Counted from the stretch's first letter, positions 12,830 to 22,417 are shown. The stretch is DNA of 58,996 nucleotides from Acinetobacter genomosp. 15BJ (GCF_000400715.1 NZ_KE007349.1:1-58996); one strand, 5' to 3'. Numbers and translations: made by a program. Notes: a model not told the origin generated them from the letters alone.

Positions 12830-14728
12830 TTAACCAGAATAATACGGTTTCTTTGCCTTAATCTTCTTTTGAAAACGCTGTGGATTGAGTTTATCCAATA
12901 ATGATTGCGGAATTGGACAAAGTTCTCCAAGTACCAAAGCTGCTAATACTTCGCTACACAAGGGCGCAAACAAGAATCCCTTAGAACCTAGACCTGCAAA
13001 AGTATAGATTTGCTGGTGATTTTGCATTTTCCCGACCAGAGGGAAATAATCCAGACTTTGTGCGCGCACAGAGGCACGGCCTTGCCATGTTTCAGTGGAT
13101 GGAAGCTGTTGTGCGTATTCAGGGAAGACACTGTGGATAAGTTCGTAGTTATGCACATGATCTTCTGCTAAAACTTCAATATCGTCTCGATTGGGATAAA
13201 AGGATGCGCCTAGAATCAATTGAGCGGCATCCAGTTGCATACAATAACCGCCATAACTGTAGGCTTGATCTAAAGCTAGAGGTTGCTCGCGATTCTCAAC
13301 CCAGCTGACTTGTCCACGAATTGGTTTTAACACGGGGTAGTTTTCAAATAGCTTAGCACTTTGCTTGGCACAACACACAATCACATCATCGGCTGTTGCA
13401 ATGAGCTGTTGATCTTGCCAAAGCTCAGTTTGGTTGTCTGCGTTATTTAAGCGAGAAATTTTTGCTTTTTCGATTTTGATATTCGGATGTAGCAAAATTT
13501 CATCACGCAGTAGCTGTGGAGATACTGCACCCGCCTGATGTAGCGTCAAGCTTGGATAATCAGTTTCAGGTGTTGCATCCTGCTGATCTTGAGTGGATAA
13601 GACGCCCGAAGGATACTGTTCCGCTAAGTTGAGTAATTCATCCGCATTTTTTAAAGCCATTTGTTGGACTTGAATGGGTCTAAATGCTTTGAATCTAGGA
13701 TAAAAATTCAATGCATGTTGCCAGCTTAAGGTCATCAAATGTTCATGTGCCTGTTCAATTGGACACAGCTTGGGATTGAGTAAAGCAAGGGGATTGCCTG
13801 ATGCACCTGAGAGAGGCTCATTTTGCTCGTAAACGGTGACTTGATGACCACGTTGAGCAAATGCCCATGCTGCGCTTAAACCCGCGATTCCCGCGCCAAT
13901 AATCGCGATCTGGCGTGGTATTATTTTCAATGCAGCTTGCGAGGTTGCATGGTTTTGTTCTGAATCAGCTTGGTCAGATGTTTCGGATGACGTATCTAAC
14001 CAAATGGCTTTCAACATTTCACGTTTATGACCGAAACCACGTGGGCGGCTAATTTGCACGCCATGTTGTTTCAGTCCACGTTTCAGTACACCAGCAACAC
14101 TAAAGGACGCAAATGTCGTTCCAAACTCAGATAAACGCACAATGTGATTGAGTACATTTTCCTGCCACATATCGGGATTGCATGAAGGCGCAAAACCATC
14201 GAGAAACCATGCATTCACGGCTTGAGTCTTCGGGATACTTGGAAAAATATCCTGAGCATCGCCCAACCATAAATCAATACTAAAACGTTCTTCAGGAAAA
14301 CTTAAGCGGTGGCAGCCTGCGATAGGCAGGGGATATTGTTGAATCAGCTGTTCTGCAAGTGGCTTAAGTTCAGGCCAGACATTCAGTGCGCGGATTAGAT
14401 CCGCTTTATTCAATGGGAATTTTTCAACACTGATGGCATGTAAGTGACTGTGATTATCTGGACGAACCTGCTGCCAAAGTTGCCACAGGGTCAGAATGTT
14501 TAAGCCTGTACCAAAACCTGTTTCACCGACACAAAAGTATTGATAGTCATTGAGTTGTGACAGACGTTCGGTTAAGTCATTACCATTTAAAAAAACATGG
14601 CGTGTTTCAAGTAAACCGTTATCTTTGGAAAAGTAGACATCGCCAAACTGTTTAGAAATGGGAACTTCGATACCATCGACCAGTTCCCAGTCTAATTCGG
14701 CTGTTTGTAATTTTGTAGATTGAGACAT
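12830..14728 (-). CDS. mnmC: Bifunctional tRNA mnm5s2U34 biosynthesis enzyme MnmC
   Basis: This protein of about 632 aa has both MnmC halves. The N-terminal SAM methyltransferase domain (about 1-245) has V-G-E-T-G-F-G-T-G-L-N-I-L and the W-F-L-D-G-F-A-P motif. The C-terminal FAD-dependent oxidoreductase starts at the dinucleotide-binding I-I-G-A-G-I-A-G-L-S near residue 268. It converts cmnm5s2U34 to nm5s2U34 and then mnm5s2U34 in tRNA wobble positions. The start M-S-Q-S-T at 14728 is preferred over an upstream in-frame start at 14752, which overlaps the neighbour's end. It lies just downstream of the envelope coiled-coil gene. Confidence 0.94.
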   Translation of the reverse strand: MSQSTKLQTAELDWELVDGIEVPISKQFGDVYFSKDNGLLETRHVFLNGNDLTERLSQLNDYQYFCVGETGFGTGLNILTLWQLWQQVRPDNHSHLHAISVEKFPLNKADLIRALNVWPELKPLAEQLIQQYPLPIAGCHRLSFPEERFSIDLWLGDAQDIFPSIPKTQAVNAWFLDGFAPSCNPDMWQENVLNHIVRLSEFGTTFASFSVAGVLKRGLKQHGVQISRPRGFGHKREMLKAIWLDTSSETSDQADSEQNHATSQAALKIIPRQIAIIGAGIAGLSAAWAFAQRGHQVTVYEQNEPLSGASGNPLALLNPKLCPIEQAHEHLMTLSWQHALNFYPRFKAFRPIQVQQMALKNADELLNLAEQYPSGVLSTQDQQDATPETDYPSLTLHQAGAVSPQLLRDEILLHPNIKIEKAKISRLNNADNQTELWQDQQLIATADDVIVCCAKQSAKLFENYPVLKPIRGQVSWVENREQPLALDQAYSYGGYCMQLDAAQLILGASFYPNRDDIEVLAEDHVHNYELIHSVFPEYAQQLPSTETWQGRASVRAQSLDYFPLVGKMQNHQQIYTFAGLGSKGFLFAPLCSEVLAALVLGELCPIPQSLLDKLNPQRFQKKIKAKKPYYSG

Positions 14729-14745
14729 AAATAAAATGTTGGGAT

Positions 14746-15204
14746 TTACCACTGACGACGACGTTTAGTGTGAACATAACTGGCAATTAAGAAGCCGAGA
14801 ATGACCCCCACAGCAATGGTCATTGCGCCGTATAAAAACATTTGAGCACTGCGTTCACTTTGTAAAACTTGAACTTGTACAGTCAGGTTGTCATTTTTTA
14901 ACTGTAATTCTTGGTTCTGCGAAAGTGCTTCTAAATTGGCATGTTCAAGTTGTTTCAAGCGGCTGGCTTGATCTTGAATCATGGCTTTGACTTTTGCATC
15001 TTGCTGCTGTTTGGCTTTGGCAATTTGCTCGGCGGTCAGCGGTTTGGCTGCTGCGGTAGCCGCATTGGTTGACGTAGCGGCTGTTGCATTGGGTTGCGCT
15101 GGGGTTGTGTTGGCTGCTGGAGCCGCAGGTGTTGCTGGTTCAACTGCCCATGCAGTAGAACTAAATAAACATAAAGCCAATACGCTTTTTACGACAACTT
15201 GCAT
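14746..15204 (-). CDS. Exported Ala-rich coiled-coil protein with C-terminal membrane anchor
   Basis: I do not recognise a named family. The 152-aa product has a signal peptide (cleavage after A-W-A near residue 20) and an Ala/Thr/Pro/Asn-rich linker (about 21-56). A long polar coiled-coil helix (about 57-118) rich in Gln, Lys and Glu follows, then one transmembrane helix (about 122-143) and a basic tail T-K-R-R-R-Q-W. The layout resembles TIGR04211-type SH3/coiled-coil membrane proteins without the SH3 domain. Predicted topology is coiled coil in the periplasm with the tail in the cytoplasm. It starts 3 nt after yciI and ends beside mnmC, so all three are likely co-transcribed. Confidence 0.75.
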   Translation of the reverse strand: MQVVVKSVLALCLFSSTAWAVEPATPAAPAANTTPAQPNATAATSTNAATAAAKPLTAEQIAKAKQQQDAKVKAMIQDQASRLKQLEHANLEALSQNQELQLKNDNLTVQVQVLQSERSAQMFLYGAMTIAVGVILGFLIASYVHTKRRRQW

Positions 15205-15207
15205 GAT

Positions 15208-15510
15208 TTACCCTTTTGGAAAAGCTTTGTTGAAAGGTTTTACGTCAATATTTGAGTAAATCCCTTCTTTTAAAAATGGCTCTTCCTGAATCCAAGCATC
15301 TAAGGATTCACGACTATCAAACTCGACAATCATGGTACTGCCCAAAAAAACAGCTTGTGGATCATTTGGATCTTTCGGATGTGCACCTGCCGCAATTAAA
15401 CGTCCTTCATCATCTAACTTTTGTAGACGTTCAATATGTTGTGGGCGGGTGGCTAAACGTTTTTCCAAAGTACCTTCGCGATCAGTACAAGTCAGCACAA
15501 AATATGGCAT
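15208..15510 (-). CDS. yciI: YciI family protein
   Basis: This 100-aa protein has the YciI dimeric alpha-beta barrel pattern: M-P-Y-F-V-L-T-C-x-D at the N-terminus, R-P-x-H-x-x-R-L, G-R-L-I-A-A-G-A-H and E-P-F-x-K-E-G. It is a cytoplasmic protein of uncertain activity. It follows yciB (24 nt gap) on the same strand, as in the yciB-yciI neighbourhood of E. coli. Confidence 0.92.
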   Translation of the reverse strand: MPYFVLTCTDREGTLEKRLATRPQHIERLQKLDDEGRLIAAGAHPKDPNDPQAVFLGSTMIVEFDSRESLDAWIQEEPFLKEGIYSNIDVKPFNKAFPKG

Positions 15511-15534
15511 GGCAGTAGCTCGATGATTTAAAAT

Positions 15535-16146
15535 CTATTCAGTGGTTTTAAAATGCTTTCTTAAGAAAAACAGTATAGCAGCTAGGTAACTCAGAGAAAC
15601 GATAATATCGCCGAAAGCGGTGAATTCGCCCCAATATTTTCCTTGCATATAGACAAAACCAAAGAAGAAATGCAAAGCTGCAAGCAAAAAGAATTGTCCG
15701 CACCATGCCCAGTTCAACTTTAACCAACCTTTAGGGCTGAGTTCTAATAACGAGCCTAAAAGTTTTTGGATAATTGGCATGCGTTCTTTATTAAATAATG
15801 GCGTCACCAGGAAGCCTAATCCAATGCCGATATTGATAATGATGGCTTTCATTTTAATATAGGTTACATCACTAAAGATCAGGGTAATTCCACCAAAAAT
15901 GACGGACATTCCGACAATGAACCACTGCATTTTTTCCAGTTTGAATTTTTGGAAAAAGAACAAGCAGCCATAAACCACCAAGGTCGAGATTAGTAATGCA
16001 CAAGTTGCAACAAGAATATGATTTTGATCGAGATTTCCTGAGCTACCCACCAACTGTAGCAAAGGGTGATGACTATCTTTAGGATCGGTGGTTTTATAAA
16101 AGTAAAAGAAGATAATAATCGGTAGATAGTCGAGCAACGCTTTCAT
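15535..16146 (-). CDS. yciB: Inner membrane-spanning protein YciB (intracellular septation protein A family)
   Basis: This 203-aa polytopic membrane protein begins M-K-A-L-L-D-Y-L-P-I-I-I-F-F, the family signature. I read about five or six hydrophobic segments, and the central G-I-T-L-I-F-S-D-V-T-Y-I-K-M-K stretch is diagnostic. YciB proteins influence envelope synthesis and septation. It is divergent from rnm (45 nt between starts), so the promoters of both lie in or overlap that short gap. Confidence 0.92.
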   Translation of the reverse strand: MKALLDYLPIIIFFYFYKTTDPKDSHHPLLQLVGSSGNLDQNHILVATCALLISTLVVYGCLFFFQKFKLEKMQWFIVGMSVIFGGITLIFSDVTYIKMKAIIINIGIGLGFLVTPLFNKERMPIIQKLLGSLLELSPKGWLKLNWAWCGQFFLLAALHFFFGFVYMQGKYWGEFTAFGDIIVSLSYLAAILFFLRKHFKTTE

Positions 16147-16191
16147 GTTACAGTACGATGATGAAATAGGTCAGATAGCATAATACAAACC

Positions 16192-17055
16192 ATGTTCGGT
16201 GTCGATTTACACACACATACGCTCATTTCCGATGGTACCTTCTCTCCTGAGCAATTGGTACAGGCTGCTGTCGATTTAAAAATCCACACGCTTGCAGTGA
16301 CAGACCATGACACCATGGATGGCTTGGTGCGTGCCCAAGATTACGCCCAAGCACATGATATTCAAATCATTTCGGGTGTGGAAATTTCCAGCCAATGGTC
16401 TCGACCAAATACCAAGAAGAGTTATGGTGTACATATCGTTGCCCTGAATATGCAAGATGAAGCACCGATCAAGGCGATGCTGGAACAACAGAAAAAAGTC
16501 CGTGCTGAACGGGCAAAGGTGATTTGTCAGCTCTTAGAAAAATGTATCGATTTTGATATTTATCCTGATGTGATTGCCCAAGTAGATGGGGAAGCAGATC
16601 GTGTGACCCGAACCCATATTGCCAAAGCCTTAGTCGAAAAGAATATTGTCAGTCGCCCACAGCAGGCCTTTGATCGTTTTCTGAAAGAAGGCAAAAAAGC
16701 CTTTGTGAAATTTGAAGGCATGGGCCTTAAAGAAACCATTGATGTGATTCATGCCAGTCAGGGTTTCGCCGTACTTGCACATCCGACAAGATATGATCTG
16801 TCAGCCACCAATATCCGTTATTTGATTGAGCTATTTGCTGAATCAGGTGGTGATGCTGTGGAACTGCCACCGAGTATCGAACCTGCTTCGACACGTCAAA
16901 TGGTGGATCGTATGATTCAACAGTATGATTTAGCTGTTTCGATCGGTAGTGATTTTCATGGCGAGAATATGCCGTGGATTAAATTGGGACAGACACCACG
17001 CCTTAAAGAGGGGCAGAAAGGGATTTGGGAAAGCTTTAAATCATCGGTGGTATGA
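16192..17055 (+). CDS. rnm: PHP-domain 5'-3' exoribonuclease (RNase AM, YciV/TrpH)
   Basis: This 287-aa PHP phosphoesterase has all the metal-binding motifs: D-L-H-T-H-T near residue 5, V-T-D-H-D-T near 36, G-V-E-I-S near 62, A-H-P-T-R near 196 and G-S-D-F-H-G-E near 257. The E. coli homologue trims short RNAs, matures the 5' ends of rRNAs and removes 3',5'-bisphosphates. It neighbours yciB and yciI as in enterics. About 140 nt without a gene follow it. Confidence 0.91.
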   Translation: MFGVDLHTHTLISDGTFSPEQLVQAAVDLKIHTLAVTDHDTMDGLVRAQDYAQAHDIQIISGVEISSQWSRPNTKKSYGVHIVALNMQDEAPIKAMLEQQKKVRAERAKVICQLLEKCIDFDIYPDVIAQVDGEADRVTRTHIAKALVEKNIVSRPQQAFDRFLKEGKKAFVKFEGMGLKETIDVIHASQGFAVLAHPTRYDLSATNIRYLIELFAESGGDAVELPPSIEPASTRQMVDRMIQQYDLAVSIGSDFHGENMPWIKLGQTPRLKEGQKGIWESFKSSVV

Positions 17056-17195
17056 AAAAATTAGAACTTTGCCCCCATCCTTATTTTTTTCATGCTGCTT
17101 GTATGGGGCGTGCAATGAATGGATGTTTCATGGTTTTGCAGGGGGCGTAATCAATATTACAAGGTGAAAATTAGTCTGATGTACTAAAGTTTTCA

Positions 17196-18089
17196 TCATT
17201 CACGCTGCTGAAAGTAATCGGTTAAATAATCTAAAAAGCGTTGTACTTTAGGCGCGATCAGCTCTCGATGCGGAAATACTGCGTAAATTGCCGTTGCTTC
17301 AACAGGATAGTCGGGCAAAATCTGCACCAGTTTGCCTGTGGCAAGATCATCAGCTACATGCCAGATTGAATGATTGGAAATACCAAGACCAGCTAAGGCC
17401 GCTTGCCGAACGCCTTCACCTGAGTTGGTTGCAAAATATCCCTCGACATGAATCTGTTCAACTTCTCCGTCTTCGTTGATTAAGTGCCAGTGATTGGTGA
17501 GACCCTGACCATGCTGTTGTAAAATACAACGATGTAACTTCAGATCGGATAACGTTTTTGGTACACCATATTTTTGTAAATAGGCTGGAGAAGCACAGAG
17601 CAAACGTCGATTAGTATTGAGTCGCTTGGCAACCAAACTTGAGCTTTTTAACTGACCAATCCGAATCGCCAGGTCCATACCTTGTTGAATAAGATCGATG
17701 TTTTGGTCATTCAGATCTAAATGAATTTTCAGTTCAGAATGCAATAGCGCAAACTCGGTAATAACAGGCATCAAAATTTTTGTGCCAAAGGTTGCGGAGG
17801 TGGTAATCCGAAGTGTACCTGTGAGCGGCTGATCTTTAAGCTTTAATGATTCTTGCAAGTGAATAAAATCAGCAATCCAATGCCGACCATGTTCAAGTAA
17901 AGCACGACCTTCCTCTGTTAATGTCAGTTTTCGCGTGGTGCGATGAAATAAACGCAGTTGTAGCTGTTGTTCTAAGCGCTGCAATTTCTGACTGGCCACC
18001 GACACCGAGATATTGGCATCCTGTGCCGCTTTGCTAATTGAGCCTAAGTCTGCAACACGAATAAAAAATTGAAAATCTTCTGTATTCAT
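17196..18089 (-). CDS. LysR family transcriptional regulator
   Basis: This 297-aa protein has an N-terminal winged helix-turn-helix (about 1-60; L-G-S-I-S-K-A-A-Q-D-A-N-I-S-V-S-V) and a LysR substrate-binding domain (about 88-295). ATG 18089 is preferred over the TTG at 18095. It is closest in style to the CrgA/DsdC-like group that often controls neighbouring oxidoreductases. It is divergent from the aldo/keto reductase (about 100 nt between starts), its most likely target. The inducer is unknown. Confidence 0.9.
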   Translation of the reverse strand: MNTEDFQFFIRVADLGSISKAAQDANISVSVASQKLQRLEQQLQLRLFHRTTRKLTLTEEGRALLEHGRHWIADFIHLQESLKLKDQPLTGTLRITTSATFGTKILMPVITEFALLHSELKIHLDLNDQNIDLIQQGMDLAIRIGQLKSSSLVAKRLNTNRRLLCASPAYLQKYGVPKTLSDLKLHRCILQQHGQGLTNHWHLINEDGEVEQIHVEGYFATNSGEGVRQAALAGLGISNHSIWHVADDLATGKLVQILPDYPVEATAIYAVFPHRELIAPKVQRFLDYLTDYFQQRE

Positions 18090-18189
18090 TATCAATAAAA
18101 TCAGAAAAGTATTTCTTGATTATCGTGGTTTTTTAAATAAATCCCTAGCGCTATTTTTGTACTTAAGCAATTATAGGTTTAAGAGACAG

Positions 18190-19239
18190 ATGATGAAATA
18201 TCATTTTTTAGGAAACTCAGGTTTAAAGGTTTCAGAACTGGGATTTGGTGCAGGGACCTTAGGTGGGCAGGGACAAATCTTTGCTGCTTGGGGGCAAGCC
18301 AGTCAAGCTGAAGCCAATCAGATGATTCGCGCTGGTTTAGATGCAGGCATTAATTACTTTGATACAGCAGATGTGTATTCAGATGGAGAATCTGAACGAA
18401 TGCTTGGTAAGGCACTTGCATCAGAACGGCAGCATACTATTATTTCAACCAAAATCGGTATTCGTAGTTCAGAGCATCTAAATGATGCAGGATTTAGTCG
18501 GCATTATCTATTGTCTGCAGTTGAACAGTCCTTAACTCGCTTGGGAACTGATTATATTGATGTATTACAGCTGCATCAGTTTGATAGTTTTACTGCATTG
18601 CCTCAGTTAATGAAAACACTTGATGAACTGGTCCGCAGTGGCAAGGTACGTTACATTGGTGCTTCAAATTTTTCAGGTTGGCAACTGATGAAGGCACAGG
18701 CGATTGCTGAGCAATATGGCTATGAAAAGTTTGTGGTTAATCAGGTCTATTACTCATTGATCGGCCGTGATTATGAATGGGAGCTGATGCCCTTAAATGA
18801 TGACCAGCAAATTGGTGCGGTGGTATGGAGTCCTTTAGGTTGGGGCAGATTGACGGGTAAATTTGATCGGGAGAATCCGATTCCAGCACAAAGCCGCTTA
18901 CATGATACAGCGCAATTTGCGCCACCAGTCAACGAAGTACATCTCTATAATGTGATTGATGTGTTAAAACAGATCGCTGTCGAAACTGGCTATACGATTC
19001 CGCAAATTGCCTTAAATTGGTTATTACAGCGCCCAACGGTATCCAGTGTATTGATTGGTGCGCGTAATCAAACTCAACTACAAGATAACCTTGTTGCCAA
19101 AGATATTCAGCTGTCGATTGAACAGATCGAACGTTTAAATCAGGTGAGTGCGGTCTATCCGCCATATCCTTATTATCCCTATTGGAATGGACAGTTTACT
19201 GAACGCTTTAAGTCTATTGTTCAGTCACAATTTATTTAA
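18190..19239 (+). CDS. Aldo/keto reductase
   Basis: This is an NADPH-dependent (beta/alpha)8 aldo/keto reductase of about 349 aa. The catalytic tetrad is visible: Asp and Tyr in F-D-T-A-D-V-Y-S, Lys in I-S-T-K-I-G, and His in V-L-Q-L-H-Q-F-D. The cofactor-binding S-V-L-I-G-A-R-N lies near the C-terminus. The start is 18190 or 18193 (tandem ATGs), preceded by AAGAGA; a TTG at 18157 would extend it but has no support. The substrate is unknown. The divergent LysR gene probably controls it. Confidence 0.9.
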   Translation: MMKYHFLGNSGLKVSELGFGAGTLGGQGQIFAAWGQASQAEANQMIRAGLDAGINYFDTADVYSDGESERMLGKALASERQHTIISTKIGIRSSEHLNDAGFSRHYLLSAVEQSLTRLGTDYIDVLQLHQFDSFTALPQLMKTLDELVRSGKVRYIGASNFSGWQLMKAQAIAEQYGYEKFVVNQVYYSLIGRDYEWELMPLNDDQQIGAVVWSPLGWGRLTGKFDRENPIPAQSRLHDTAQFAPPVNEVHLYNVIDVLKQIAVETGYTIPQIALNWLLQRPTVSSVLIGARNQTQLQDNLVAKDIQLSIEQIERLNQVSAVYPPYPYYPYWNGQFTERFKSIVQSQFI

Positions 19240-19257
19240 GTGATTTTAAGCCGCATA

Positions 19258-19285
19258 AAAATGCCCTCATTGGAGGGCATTGTAA
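19258..19285 (+). terminator. Hairpin between aldo/keto reductase and bestrophin genes
   Basis: The 9-bp stem AATGCCCTC/GAGGGCATT has an ATTG loop and a short TGTAATT tail. It lies between convergent genes and almost touches the bestrophin stop. Termination in both directions is plausible, though the T-run is weak. Confidence 0.7.
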
Positions 19286-20197
19286 TTAGAGTAGGTTATG
19301 GTCATGGGCCTGAATTGGCGGTGGGGTTGGTCGACCTAAAGTTCCAAGTAATTCAATTTCAATTGAACGTACCATCGCATCAAGCGGTAAGTCATTGCTT
19401 TGTGTGCCGAAAGGTTCTTCAATTTCAGTGCTTAAAGCATCCAGACCTAAAAAGGTATAGGCCAAAATACCGACCAATAGCGGTGTCACCAAGCCCAATA
19501 ACGAGCCAAGACTGAATGGCAACATAAAGCAGAAGAAATACACAGTACGATTCAGCAAAACTGAATAGGCGAATGGAATCGGGGTATTCGCGATCCGGTC
19601 ACAACCAGTTTGCATTTCACTTAACGCAGCAACATGGCGGTTCATCTGGGTATAAATAATATCCGAGATCTCACCTTCTTTCATGGCCTGTAACAGTTCC
19701 CATTGAATTAGGCTCAACGTGTACTGCGGTGCATTATGCTGCTGATAAAGTTGGGTCAGTGCTTGTTGGCTAAGACCACTGGTTTCGGTCAATTCGGTTG
19801 GATTGGCTGTTTGATGACGCAGACGATCACGCAGCACATTGGCAAACACAATTACGTTTTGAACGATCCGTTCACGGCGAGCCTGGGTCAGGACACGGCA
19901 ATCACGGTCAAAATGACGCGCCGTGGCAATCAGCACGCCCCAGAGTTTACGTGCTTCCCACCAACGGTCATAACATGCGGTATTCTTAAATCCCAAGAAA
20001 ATGGACAGTACCACACCAATCAAAGTGAAGCCGACTAATGGGATTTCTGGGAAACGATACAGATTGACATATTCGACGCCGCCAATGATGGCAGAGATAA
20101 GCATGACGAAACCGAGAGAGGGTAAAATTTTGGGTAAAATTGTCCCTCGCCATGAGAATAAAACTTTAAAAATACTCGGCTGGTCACGGACAATCAT
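19286..20197 (-). CDS. Bestrophin family ion channel (YneE-like)
   Basis: This 303-aa membrane protein matches bacterial bestrophins (formerly UPF0187) in length and motifs: M-I-V-R-D-Q-P-S near the start, L-G-F-K-N-T-A-C-Y-D-R-W-W-E-A-R-K-L-W-G at about 67-86, and four main hydrophobic segments (about 25-45, 52-70, 205-230 and 232-255). Bacterial homologues form pentameric channels, in Klebsiella sodium-selective. It sits alone between terminators. The physiological ion is unknown. Confidence 0.9.
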   Translation of the reverse strand: MIVRDQPSIFKVLFSWRGTILPKILPSLGFVMLISAIIGGVEYVNLYRFPEIPLVGFTLIGVVLSIFLGFKNTACYDRWWEARKLWGVLIATARHFDRDCRVLTQARRERIVQNVIVFANVLRDRLRHQTANPTELTETSGLSQQALTQLYQQHNAPQYTLSLIQWELLQAMKEGEISDIIYTQMNRHVAALSEMQTGCDRIANTPIPFAYSVLLNRTVYFFCFMLPFSLGSLLGLVTPLLVGILAYTFLGLDALSTEIEEPFGTQSNDLPLDAMVRSIEIELLGTLGRPTPPPIQAHDHNLL

Positions 20198-20241
20198 GTT
20201 ATTTGAATCATTAATTTTATGTCTTGATATTCCTGTTTGAT

Positions 20242-20964
20242 TTAAGCTTTGTCAAGGCTAGATTGCTTGGTTTTAATAGGGTTGAGTAGTTGTTGTTCAG
20301 AAAATGAAAAATAGCCTTCAGCTGAAATAATAAAATGATCGATCAGGTGGATTTCCAGTAGTTTGCAGGCCTGTTTGAGTTGTTGGGTCAGATAAATATC
20401 TTCAGTAGATGGTTGGGCAGTTCCATAGGGATGATTGTGTGCCACTACAATTTGGCAGGCCTGTTGTTGCAGGGCATAGCGTAGGGTTTGATTCAATGAA
20501 ACCGTGCAGGAATGATGTGAGCCGAAGAATAGCTTTTTAAAATGCAATTTTCTGAGCTCGGCATCCAAACACAGTACCGCAAAAACTTCCTGTTTTTCAC
20601 CTTGCAGTTCATAACGTAAATAGTCGAGTACTAAGGTTGAAGTATCCAGACAAAGCCGTTGTTGCTGGAAATGATTATTCAGATAACGCCGCCCAAGTTC
20701 CTTCACGGCCATCAGCTGCGCATATTTGGTGGAGGCTATGCCATTAAATTGTGATAAATCTTCAAAATTGGCATCAAATATCAAATTAAGTCCGCCAAAA
20801 TGTTGAATCAAAATACGCGCCAATTCCACTGCAGAGTGCTGTTTTGAGCCTGAACGCAGAAAAATCGCCAACAGTTCAGCATCGGATAAGCTTTGCGGTC
20901 CTTGGGACAAAAGTCGTTCTCTTGGGCGCTCTTGCTCGGGCCAAGTTTTAATAGATTGATTCAA
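20242..20964 (-). CDS. radC: RadC family JAB/MPN+ protein
   Basis: RadC proteins have a helix-hairpin-helix-like N-terminus and a JAMM metalloprotease-like domain. Here W-P-x-x-E-R-P-R-E-R-L-L and S-L-S-D-A-E-L-L-A-I-F-L-R-S-G are present. So is the JAMM box A-H-N-H-P-Y-G-x-x-x-P-S-x-x-D, with Tyr where Ser is usual. The cellular role is unclear. No ATG exists: I place the start at TTG 20964, which has AAAGGG about 10 nt upstream and matches the family's N-terminus. TTG 21012 would add 16 residues. It is divergent from coaBC, a widely conserved arrangement. Confidence 0.88.
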   Translation of the reverse strand: MNQSIKTWPEQERPRERLLSQGPQSLSDAELLAIFLRSGSKQHSAVELARILIQHFGGLNLIFDANFEDLSQFNGIASTKYAQLMAVKELGRRYLNNHFQQQRLCLDTSTLVLDYLRYELQGEKQEVFAVLCLDAELRKLHFKKLFFGSHHSCTVSLNQTLRYALQQQACQIVVAHNHPYGTAQPSTEDIYLTQQLKQACKLLEIHLIDHFIISAEGYFSFSEQQLLNPIKTKQSSLDKA

Positions 20965-21160
20965 TTGTCGATTTCCCTTTGATTTTATTGTGATTATTTT
21001 TTTAACGGGCAAAAATAATTGCGCGTCTTTTCCTTTTATATTGCGTCATGTCAACACGATTTTCGATCATCGTCAGTGCTGAAATGTTGATGCTGCTACT
21101 TGGGTATCCACTTATTTAATGCTATTGTGAGCGCCACTGCAACAGTAAGGTATCCTGTTT

Positions 21161-22417
21161 GTGAGCTTCGATCTAAGTGTTATTCCCCATAAAAACATTA
21201 TATTAGCGGTTACAGGTGGTATTGCTGCCTATAAAAGTGCCATCTTGGTGCGCCGTTTAAAAGATTTCGGTTTTGATGTCCGTGTGGTCATGACCCATGG
21301 CGCACAAGCATTTATTACCCCACTCACTTTTCAAGCACTTTCAGGTAATCCTGTGCATACCGAATTGCTTGATCCTGAAGCCGAAGCGGGCATGGGACAT
21401 ATCGAATTGGCACGTTGGGCTGATTTGGTTCTGGTTGCACCTGCCAGCTGTGACAGCATTGCAAAATTTGCCAATGGCTTGGCGGACGATCTACTTAGTA
21501 CACTATATCTGGCAACTAAAGCGCCAGTTTGGGTTGCACCTGCCATGAATCAGCAAATGTGGGCAGCGAAAGCCACACAGCGCAATCTGCAAACTTTGGT
21601 TGAAGATGGCGTTCATGTGATCATGCCAGATGCGGGTGAGCAAGCTTGTGGTGATGTGGGTTTAGGCCGTATGCCTGAGCCAGAAGATCTAGCGCGCCAA
21701 GTTGCAGCCTATTTCCATAAGGCACAACGTGCCTTGGCCGAAAAATTCGGTTTGTTAGCTGGAAAGCGCGTCACCATTACCGCTGGTCCGACCCGTGAAG
21801 CGATTGACCCTGTCCGTTATATTTCAAACCACAGCACTGGCAAAATGGGCTTTGCCTTGGCAGCAGCTTGTTATGCAGCAGGGGCAAAAGTCACCTTGGT
21901 GGCAGGACCTGTCAGTTTGGATACGCCGAATGGTGTGCAACGTATTAATGTGGGTTCTGCGATGCAGATGCTTGATGTCAGCATGAACCAACTGAAAGAC
22001 GGCTGTGACATCTTTATCGCAACTGCAGCGGTGGCGGATTATCGCGTGGCGCAAGTGGCTGAGCATAAGATTAAGAAAGCAGGTGATGAACTTGCGGTTG
22101 CTTTGGTGAAAAATCCGGATATTGTGGCGACCATTGCACAGCAGGAACAACGCCCATTTATGGTTGGCTTTGCTGCTGAAACACAAAATGTTGAAGAATA
22201 CGCTGCTGGTAAGTTGGTGGCGAAAAAACTAGACATGATTGCCTGCAATGATGTGTCACGTCCAGATATCGGTTTTGCCTCAGATGAAAATGCCATGACC
22301 GTGTTTTTTGCCCAGTCTTATCACATGAAAAAGCGTGAATTGGAAAAGGCATCAAAACAAGAGATTTCGCAGCAGTTGGTTGAGTCGATTGCCGATGCTT
22401 TACGCCGTCGCCTATAA
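21161..22417 (+). CDS. coaBC: Bifunctional phosphopantothenoylcysteine decarboxylase / phosphopantothenate-cysteine ligase
   Basis: This 418-aa enzyme carries out the second and third steps of coenzyme A synthesis. The N-terminal CoaC half (about 1-190) has the flavoprotein motif A-V-T-G-G-I-A-A-Y-K, the P-A-S-C region and P-A-M-N-x-x-M-W. The C-terminal CoaB half has I-T-A-G-P-T-R-E-A-I-D-P-V-R-Y-I-S-N and A-A-V-A-D-Y. The start is GTG 21161, with TAAGG about 10 nt upstream. It is divergent from radC and followed by a terminator. Confidence 0.95.
   Translation: MSFDLSVIPHKNIILAVTGGIAAYKSAILVRRLKDFGFDVRVVMTHGAQAFITPLTFQALSGNPVHTELLDPEAEAGMGHIELARWADLVLVAPASCDSIAKFANGLADDLLSTLYLATKAPVWVAPAMNQQMWAAKATQRNLQTLVEDGVHVIMPDAGEQACGDVGLGRMPEPEDLARQVAAYFHKAQRALAEKFGLLAGKRVTITAGPTREAIDPVRYISNHSTGKMGFALAAACYAAGAKVTLVAGPVSLDTPNGVQRINVGSAMQMLDVSMNQLKDGCDIFIATAAVADYRVAQVAEHKIKKAGDELAVALVKNPDIVATIAQQEQRPFMVGFAAETQNVEEYAAGKLVAKKLDMIACNDVSRPDIGFASDENAMTVFFAQSYHMKKRELEKASKQEISQQLVESIADALRRRL

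Noticed and set aside
12830..14752. mnmC start at 14752
   Set aside because: It would overlap the upstream gene's final codons and add an untypical N-terminus. The family start M-S-Q-S at 14728 fits better.
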